From NCBI RefSeq assembly GCF_051388935.1, contig NZ_JBPKBI010000004.1, positions 186,001 through 250,000 on the forward strand: DNA of 64,000 bases, given 5' to 3'. A program made the position numbers and the translations under genes. The stretch is from Yinghuangia sp035454725 (GTDB taxonomy: Bacteria > Actinomycetota > Actinomycetes > Streptomycetales > Streptomycetaceae). Below the pieces are notes generated by a model, which ran no database searches, had not been told where the DNA came from, and saw only the letters and a program-made list of their open reading frames with translations. This document shows positions 58,257-64,000 of this stretch, piece by piece (positions within the stretch are counted from its first letter, which is position 1; every line of letters begins with the position of its first letter).

Positions 58257-59568
58257 CGTCTACGACCGGTGGCACAAGTCGCGGCCGGGGGATGATGACC
58301 CGCCGTGTGGGCAGCACAGCAGTCGTACGAGGAAGCTGGTCGCGACGGCTGACCACGGCAAGGGGAAGCGCTGGCAAGTCCGGTATCGGGACGCGGACGG
58401 GGCGCAGCGCAAGGAGAACTACGAGACGCAGGCGGCGGCCGAGGTCGCTGCGGCCAAGGTCAAGACGCAGCTTGCCGAGGGTACGTACCGCGACCCGAAC
58501 GCGGGCAAGGTCACCGTCGCGTCCCGGGCACGCGAGTATCTGGCCGGCCTGACGGACGACCCCAGCACCATCGCGATTTGGACTGGGCACGTCGAGGCAC
58601 ACATCGTTCCCGAACTCGGCACCCGCGAGATGCGCGCTGTGAGGCCGTCCACGGTGCAGACGTTCATCAAGCAACTTGAGGCCAAGGGCCTGGGGCCGTC
58701 GACGATCGGCGATGTCCTCAGCACGCTTTCCGCGATCTTCAACGTGGCGGTTGAAGACGGAGACGTTCAGAAGAACCCGTGCAAGTCGCAATCGGTCAAG
58801 CCACCCAAGGCGACATCCGCGAAGGCGGAACCGTGGCCGCTTGCCCGCGTGCACGCGGTCACGGATGCCTTGCCGGAGCGGTACCGGATTCTGAGTGTCG
58901 CCGCGTTCGGGTGCGGCCTGCGGCAGGGCGAGGCTTTCGCCCTCGGCATCGACGACGTCGACTTTCTGCGGCACACGGTGCACGTACGCCGACAGATCAA
59001 AATCGTGAAGGGCAGTCTGGTGTTCGCGCCCCCGAAGGGTGGCAAGGAGCGGGACGTTCCGCTCCCGGATGAGGTGGCGAACCGGATCAGCTCGCAGTTG
59101 CAGAAACTGCCCGCGGTCGAAGTGACGTTGCCGTGGCGGGTGCCGGACGGGAAGCCGGTGACAGCGCGTCTGATCACGACCAATCCGGACGGCTCGGCGT
59201 TGATCCGGAGCACGTTCAACCACGTGTGGATGTCCGCGCTCGTCGTGGCGGGTGTCATCCCGAAGCCGCGTCGCTCGCGCACTCCGGAGGAACGGGAGCG
59301 CGCCGGCGTCGGCCGGTCGTCGGACAACCGGAAGTACGGCATGCACGCGCTGCGGCACACGTACGCGAGCGTGCTCCTCGACGCCGGCGAGAGCATCCGC
59401 GCTCTGGCCGACTACCTCGGGCACTCCGACCCGGCGTTCACGCTGCGTACGTACGCGCACATGATGCCGACGAGTCAGAACCGCACGCGGAAGGCCGTCG
59501 ACCGTGCGTTCAGCTACACGGCCGACGACCAAGATCATTCCGCTAGTGCCCTCACTGTGCCCTCGTGA
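58249..59568 (+). CDS. int: Tyrosine site-specific integrase
   Basis: A 439-residue integrase. The N-terminal arm-binding region is KGKRWQVRYRDADGAQRKENYETQAAAE. The core-binding domain spans about 85-180. The catalytic domain has Arg225 (GCGLRQGEA), HALRH at 366-370, LGHSDP near 391 and the nucleophile Tyr402 in TYAHM. It should recombine the element with the 3' end of lpd. GTG at 58249 with GAGGAGAACAGCA upstream is chosen; the frame extends further upstream inside the repressor gene without protein character. Its last codons contain the paired GTGCCCTC repeats. Confidence 0.95.
   Translation: MADVYDRWHKSRPGDDDPPCGQHSSRTRKLVATADHGKGKRWQVRYRDADGAQRKENYETQAAAEVAAAKVKTQLAEGTYRDPNAGKVTVASRAREYLAGLTDDPSTIAIWTGHVEAHIVPELGTREMRAVRPSTVQTFIKQLEAKGLGPSTIGDVLSTLSAIFNVAVEDGDVQKNPCKSQSVKPPKATSAKAEPWPLARVHAVTDALPERYRILSVAAFGCGLRQGEAFALGIDDVDFLRHTVHVRRQIKIVKGSLVFAPPKGGKERDVPLPDEVANRISSQLQKLPAVEVTLPWRVPDGKPVTARLITTNPDGSALIRSTFNHVWMSALVVAGVIPKPRRSRTPEERERAGVGRSSDNRKYGMHALRHTYASVLLDAGESIRALADYLGHSDPAFTLRTYAHMMPTSQNRTRKAVDRAFSYTADDQDHSASALTVPS
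59546..59564 (+). repeat. Paired GTGCCCTC repeats, right end
   Basis: GTGCCCTC at 59546-59553 and 59557-59564, the same 11-bp period as at the left end. They lie in the last integrase codons. Probable arm-type integrase sites. Confidence 0.7.
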
Positions 59569-59588
59569 CCTACTGAACCGACGTTGTT

Positions 59589-59597
59589 GCAGGTCAG
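59589..59597. repeat. GCAGGTCAG near attR
   Basis: GCAGGTCAG, the reverse complement of the CTGACCTGC beside attL (45701-45709). In the circular element the two would face each other across the core at 13 and 18 bp. Confidence 0.55.
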
Positions 59598-59608
59598 AGC
59601 CGAATGCG

Positions 59609-61015
59609 TCACATGTTGATCATGTGGCCGGCGAGGCCGTGGACCGCTTCCTTGACCGCCTCGCCCAGGGTCGGGTGGGCGTGCACGTTGCGGGCGATCT
59701 CGTGGACGGTGAGGTCCCACTGCTGTGCGAGCGTGAGTTCGGGCAGCAGTTCGGTGGCCTCGGGGCCGATGATGTGAGCGCCGAGGAGTTCGCCGTATTT
59801 GGCGTCGCTCAGCATCTTGACGAAGCCGACCGGCTCGCCGAGGCCGTGCGCCTTGCCGTTCGCGGTGAACGGGAACTTGGCGACCTTGACGTCGTAGCCC
59901 TGTTCGCGCGCCTGTGCCTCGGTAAGGCCGAAGCTGGCGATCTGCGGCTGACAGTAGGTCGCGCGCGGCACCATGATGTACTCGACCGGCATCGTCTCCG
60001 CGCCGGCGATCGTCTCCGCGGCGACGACGCCCATGGACTCCGCGGTGTGCGCGAGCATCAGCTTGGCGGTGACGTCGCCGATGGCGTAGATGTGCGGGAC
60101 GCTGGTGCGGCAGTAGTCGTCGATATCGATCGCACCGCGCTCGGTGAGCCGGACTCCCGTGTTCTCCAGGCCGTAACCGGAGACGCGCGGCTGGAAGCCG
60201 ATGGCCTGGAGGACCTGGTCGGCGCGCAGTTCCTGGCGGGCGCCGTCCTTGCCGGTGACCGTGACGGTGACGCCCTGGGCGTCCTCGGCGATGGACTCGA
60301 CGCGGGTCGAGGTGAGGACGTCGATGCCGAGCTTGCGGTAGCGGCGGGCGAGTTCGGCGGAGACCTCTTCGTCTTCGAGGGGAACGACGCGGTCCAGGAA
60401 CTCCACGACGGTGACCGAGACACCGAAGCTGTTCATGACGTACGCGAATTCGACGCCGATCGCGCCCGCGCCGACGATGACGATGCTGCCGGGCAGCTTG
60501 TCGGTGAGGATCTGCTCCTCGTACGTGCGGACCCGCTCGCTGAGCTGTGTCCCGGGCAGCAGCCGCGTGGTGGCGCCGACCGCGACGATGCAGTTGTCGA
60601 AGGTGACTCGGGAGGCCGTGCCGTCGGAGCCGGCGACCTGGAGGGTGTTCGCGTCGAGGAAGGTGCCGACGCCCGCGTACTGCGTGATGTTGTTCTTCTT
60701 CATCAGGTAGTGGACGCCCTTGACGCGGCCGTCCGCGACGCGGCGGCTGCGGGCGTGCGCCTCACCGTAGTTGAGGCTGACCGGGCCCTCGATGTCGATG
60801 CCGAAGCTCTTGGCCTCGTGTGTCACCAGATGCGCGAGCTCGGCGCTGCGCAGCAGGGCCTTCGACGGGATGCAGCCGACGTTGAGGCAGACACCGCCCC
60901 AGTACTTCTCCTCCACGATCGCGGTGCGCAGTCCCAACTGCGACGCCCGGATCGCGGCGACGTAGCCGCCCGGTCCCGCGCCCAGGACCACCACGTCGAA
61001 ATGTCCGTCGGCCAT
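59609..61015 (-). CDS. lpd: Dihydrolipoyl dehydrogenase
   Basis: A 468-residue FAD enzyme, the E3 subunit that reoxidises dihydrolipoamide in 2-oxoacid dehydrogenase complexes. The FAD site is VVVLGAGPGGYVAAIRASQLG; the redox disulphide is Cys43 and Cys48 in GGVCLNVGCIPSK; the NAD site is SIVIVGAGAIGVEFAYVMNSFG; the C-terminal catalytic His-Glu region is NVHAHPTLGEAVKEAVHG. The last codons ATG ATC AAC ATG TGA overlap attR, so the stop codon comes from the integrated element. The encoded protein appears unchanged, but its original terminator is now 14 kb away. Confidence 0.97.
   Translation of the reverse strand: MADGHFDVVVLGAGPGGYVAAIRASQLGLRTAIVEEKYWGGVCLNVGCIPSKALLRSAELAHLVTHEAKSFGIDIEGPVSLNYGEAHARSRRVADGRVKGVHYLMKKNNITQYAGVGTFLDANTLQVAGSDGTASRVTFDNCIVAVGATTRLLPGTQLSERVRTYEEQILTDKLPGSIVIVGAGAIGVEFAYVMNSFGVSVTVVEFLDRVVPLEDEEVSAELARRYRKLGIDVLTSTRVESIAEDAQGVTVTVTGKDGARQELRADQVLQAIGFQPRVSGYGLENTGVRLTERGAIDIDDYCRTSVPHIYAIGDVTAKLMLAHTAESMGVVAAETIAGAETMPVEYIMVPRATYCQPQIASFGLTEAQAREQGYDVKVAKFPFTANGKAHGLGEPVGFVKMLSDAKYGELLGAHIIGPEATELLPELTLAQQWDLTVHEIARNVHAHPTLGEAVKEAVHGLAGHMINM
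59611..59621. other. attR core
   Basis: ACATGTTGATC, identical to attL, lying in the last four codons of lpd. Bases to the right are chromosomal lpd; bases to the left, including the new TGA stop, belong to the element. Confidence 0.88.
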
Positions 61016-61136
61016 GCCGGATTCCCCTCTCGCTCGGTTCCTCTATCCCAGCACCACGGTTCGGTCACCGTGCATGCGGGGCCGGGTCGCCGCCCGGCTG
61101 TGGGGCTCGGGGCGCGATGTGTGCCCCGAGCGGGTC

Positions 61137-61886
61137 TCAGCGCGGCAGCCGTCGCCACAACGGACGGGGCATGAACCGCATTCCCGCGAAGACGGGGCGC
61201 AGCGTGCCGGGCACCCACACCTCGCCTTTTCCGCGCAGGAGGGCTTTCACGGTCGCGTCCGCGACCTGGTCGGGGGTGCTGGACAGCGGCGCGGGCTTCA
61301 TGCCCTCGGTCATCCGGCCGATCACGAATCCGGGCCGGACCAGGAGCAGATGGACGCCGCTGCCGGCGAGGGCGTCGGCGAGGCCACTGGCGAAACCGTC
61401 GAGGCCGGCCTTGGCGGAGCCGTACACGTAATTGGCGCGGCGGACGCGGACGCCGGCGACGGACGAGAAGACGACCAGTCGGCCGTGTCCCTGCTTGCGG
61501 AGCAGGGTGGCGAGGTGCGTGAGGATGCTGACGTGCGCGACGTAGTCGGTGTGTACGACGGCGAGGGCGTGGTCGGCGTCGGTCTCCGCGCGCTGCTGGT
61601 CGCCGAGAATGCCGAACGCGGTGACGACGACGTCGAGCGGGCCGTGTTCTGCGGCGACGCGGTCGAGGAAAGGGCGGTGCGCGGCGACGTCGTCGGCGTC
61701 GAACTCCTCGCGGACCACGTCGGCTCCGGCGGCGCGCAGCTCGGCTTCCTGGGTGTCGAGGTCGCTGCTGCGACGGGCGGCGAGGATCACGCGGCGGGCA
61801 CCGCGGCGGGCGAGGCGTACGGCGACGGCTGTGCCGATCTCGCTGCGTCCGCCGAGCACGAGGACGGTTCCGGTCACCGCGTTCAC
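61137..61886 (-). CDS. SDR-family oxidoreductase, DprE2-like
   Basis: A 249-residue short-chain dehydrogenase. The nucleotide site is VLVLGGRSEIGTAVAVRLARRGA and the active site is VVFSSVAGVRVRRANYVYGSAKAGLDGF with Ser, Tyr and Lys. VTAFGILGDQ and the C-terminal GEVWVPGTLRPVFAGMRFMPRPLWRRLPR resemble DprE2, which reduces a keto intermediate in decaprenylphosphoryl arabinose synthesis in mycobacteria. The DprE1 partner is not seen, so the substrate is uncertain. GTG at 61886 is the start. The gene is 121 bp upstream of lpd's start, in the same direction. Confidence 0.85.
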   Translation of the reverse strand: MNAVTGTVLVLGGRSEIGTAVAVRLARRGARRVILAARRSSDLDTQEAELRAAGADVVREEFDADDVAAHRPFLDRVAAEHGPLDVVVTAFGILGDQQRAETDADHALAVVHTDYVAHVSILTHLATLLRKQGHGRLVVFSSVAGVRVRRANYVYGSAKAGLDGFASGLADALAGSGVHLLLVRPGFVIGRMTEGMKPAPLSSTPDQVADATVKALLRGKGEVWVPGTLRPVFAGMRFMPRPLWRRLPR

Positions 61887-61888
61887 TC

Positions 61889-62012
61889 CGGTCGCTCGGT
61901 CTGTCGGGGGGTTTCGGTCGCTTGGGTCGCTTGGGTCGCTTGAGGCACTCGAATCACTTCGTACGCTCGGTCACTTCGGTCATGGCGGGCGCTGGAGTCG
62001 CTTCGGTCACTG
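61889..62012. repeat. Degenerate short tandem repeats
   Basis: The stretch has repeated units built on GGTCGCTT(G), with three near-exact 10-bp copies around 61914-61942, followed by looser CGGTCACTT forms up to about 62010. It lies just upstream of the SDR start and is non-coding as far as I can see. Confidence 0.7.
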
Positions 62013-62257
62013 CGGTCGCTCGCGGCACGAGGGACAGTCTGCCGGACCGGGAGGGTGCGCCGGGACGCATGGCGCAATGAAGGCTGCGTGATCCGGACTG
62101 CGGCCGGCGGTTGCTTCGTCTTCGTCGGGCCTGATGACGTCGGCCACTCGTTCGGCGGAGCGTGCGCCCCGCCGAACGGGTCACGGGTGTCAGTCGTTCG
62201 GGTGCCCGTCCAAGCCCCGGCCGTCCCCCGGACGGACGGAAGGGCAGGGTTGCGGGC

Positions 62258-63046
<789 letters not shown>

Positions 63047-63058
63047 GGGCGGGCTCGA

Positions 63059-63991
63059 ATGCACAGCTTGGGGCGTCCCCATGCGATTCGCGGGGCGGTG
63101 CGTCTGGCGATGGCGCTGACGGTGTTGGCGGCGCTGGTGTCGGCGGCGGCGTGCGGGCGCGACGGGACGCCGCCGCCGAAAGGGCCGGACCAACGCGAGT
63201 TGCCGGCGTACCAAGTCGACTCGGCGGCCGACGTCGCCGACTCGCCGACGTGGCGAGCCGCGCGCGACCGCGGGAGGCTGATCGTCGGGACCAAGGCCGA
63301 CCAGCCGTACGTTGCACAGCAGGATCCCGCGAACGGCAGGTACTCCGGGTTCGACATCGAGATCGCCAAAATGATCGCGGCGGACCTCGGATTCGCCCCG
63401 GACCGGATCGAGTTCAAGACGATCGCCTCGGCGAACCGCGAGACGGCTCTGCAGAACGGCCAGGTCGACTTGTACGCGGGCACGTACACCATCAACGACA
63501 ACCGCAAGAAGTCCGTGGGCTTCGCCGGGCCGTACTACATGGCCGGGCAGTCCCTGCTGGTGCGCGCGGACGAGACGGACATCGCCGGCCCCGACGACCT
63601 CGCGGGCCGGAAAGTCTGCTCGGTGGCCGGCTCGACGCCATACCAGCGGTTGCAGCGCGATTTCCCGAGGGTGAAGTTGATCGGCTACGACAGCTATTCG
63701 GTGTGCGTCGACAACCTGATCAGCTATCAGGTGGACGCGGTCAGCACCGACGACACGATCCTCATGGGCTACGCCGCCAAGGTGCCGGACCAGTTGAAGA
63801 TCGCCGGCCGGCCCTTCTCTCAGGAGCCCTATGGCATCGGAGTGCCGCGCGACGACCGGGCGTTCCGGCTCGCCGTCGACGACGCGATCGCGCGGCACCA
63901 GGCGAACGGCGACTGGAGGCGGGCGTACGACGCGACCCTCGGGCTGTCGGGCGTTCCGGCACCCGAACCGCCCGCGATCGACCGGTATTAG
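63059..63991 (+). CDS. Polar amino acid ABC transporter binding lipoprotein
   Basis: A 310-residue solute-binding protein of the SBP_bac_3 family. The signal ends LAALVSAAACGRDG, with Cys as the lipid-anchored residue. The ligand domain shows RGRLIVGTKADQPYVAQQDPANGRYSGFDIEIAKMIAADLGF, QVDLYAGTYTINDNRKKSVGFAGPYY and ISYQVDAVSTDDTILMGYA. It should deliver an amino acid to a permease pair, which would be expected just beyond the right edge. Ligand identity (glutamate-type is likely) cannot be proven from sequence alone. Confidence 0.93.
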   Translation: MHSLGRPHAIRGAVRLAMALTVLAALVSAAACGRDGTPPPKGPDQRELPAYQVDSAADVADSPTWRAARDRGRLIVGTKADQPYVAQQDPANGRYSGFDIEIAKMIAADLGFAPDRIEFKTIASANRETALQNGQVDLYAGTYTINDNRKKSVGFAGPYYMAGQSLLVRADETDIAGPDDLAGRKVCSVAGSTPYQRLQRDFPRVKLIGYDSYSVCVDNLISYQVDAVSTDDTILMGYAAKVPDQLKIAGRPFSQEPYGIGVPRDDRAFRLAVDDAIARHQANGDWRRAYDATLGLSGVPAPEPPAIDRY

Positions 63992-64000
63992 GACCACGCG

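Larger units (their letters stand above)
45672..59621. mobile_element. Integrated conjugative element (AICE-like) at the 3' end of lpd
   Basis: A 13.95-kb element bounded by the 11-bp direct repeat ACATGTTGATC. It encodes a tyrosine integrase and an excisionase at its right end, a divergent repressor, a primase-polymerase-like protein and a DUF3987 protein for replication, a DUF2637 membrane protein and an FtsK-type translocase for transfer, and a maintenance-type XRE/DUF397 pair. There are no capsid, tail or lysis genes, which argues against a prophage. The set (int, xis, repressor, rep, FtsK-type tra) defines actinomycete integrative and conjugative elements, which move as double-stranded DNA. 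The core genes look intact, so it may still be mobile. Confidence 0.9.

Noticed and set aside
45672..59621. Reading the element as a prophage
   Set aside because: There are no capsid, portal, terminase, tail or lysis genes, whereas an FtsK-type transfer gene and a DUF2637 protein are present.

Overview
This is a chromosomal window from a high-GC Gram-positive actinobacterium, almost certainly Streptomyces or a close relative in the Streptomycetaceae. The evidence is very high GC in coding third positions, many GTG starts, a complete Pup-proteasome locus, PafBC-type WYL regulators, an ECF sigma factor fused to an anti-sigma-like domain, and an integrated conjugative element of the actinomycete (AICE) type. 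No tRNA, rRNA or CRISPR array was recognised. Two runs of N (22081-22179 and 44289-44442) are assembly gaps.

Left part (1-21.9 kb). Housekeeping and regulatory genes come first: an SseB-family protein, a fused acetyl-CoA carboxyltransferase, a STAS anti-anti-sigma factor, a 5'-3' exonuclease and the ECF sigma/anti-sigma fusion. A leftward run follows: HelY helicase, tatC, tatA, two small proteins, and pafC-pafB (WYL activators). Then come a DUF3866 protein, two FKBP-type foldases (one cytoplasmic, one a double-domain lipoprotein), the Pup ligase pafA, an MFS transporter and a divergent LacI-type regulator.

Proteasome core (22.2-28.7 kb). On the minus strand lie prcA, prcB, an endonuclease VII-like gene overlapping prcB, pup (encoded with a C-terminal Gly-Gly-Glu), dop and the ATPase arc/mpa. 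A strong hairpin after arc separates it from dop, which has its own candidate promoter. Together with pafA, pafB and pafC the whole pathway of tagging, untagging, unfolding, proteolysis and regulation lies in 16 kb.

Middle (28.9-45.6 kb). Ferredoxin, a membrane-anchored protein, TrmI tRNA methyltransferase, a site-2-type protease, a RecB-family nuclease, a two-component pair, a HAD phosphatase, an RlmA-like methyltransferase, B12-dependent methionine synthase (metH), a PAC2 protein, a ferredoxin-NADP reductase and a membrane-anchored cyclophilin.

Integrated element (about 45672-59621, 13.95 kb). It sits in the last codons of lpd. An 11-bp core is repeated at both ends, and each end also has a pair of 8-bp repeats at 11-bp spacing. 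The plus-strand left half carries a transfer module (unknown gene, DUF2637 membrane protein, FtsK-type Tra translocase) followed by a tandem hairpin block that resembles a transfer locus, then an XRE/DUF5753-DUF397 pair. The minus-strand middle carries a short primase-polymerase-like gene and a long operon of DUF3987 replication protein plus seven unrecognised small proteins, most joined by 4-base start/stop overlaps and interrupted by a 42-bp-armed inverted repeat. The right end has an excisionase, a divergent repressor and a tyrosine integrase. The insertion has separated lpd from what looks like its original terminator, left at 45603-45649, and the element supplies a new stop codon.

Right flank (59.6-64 kb). 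lpd, a DprE2-like SDR, and the ATPase and binding lipoprotein of a polar amino acid ABC transporter whose permeases should lie beyond the window.
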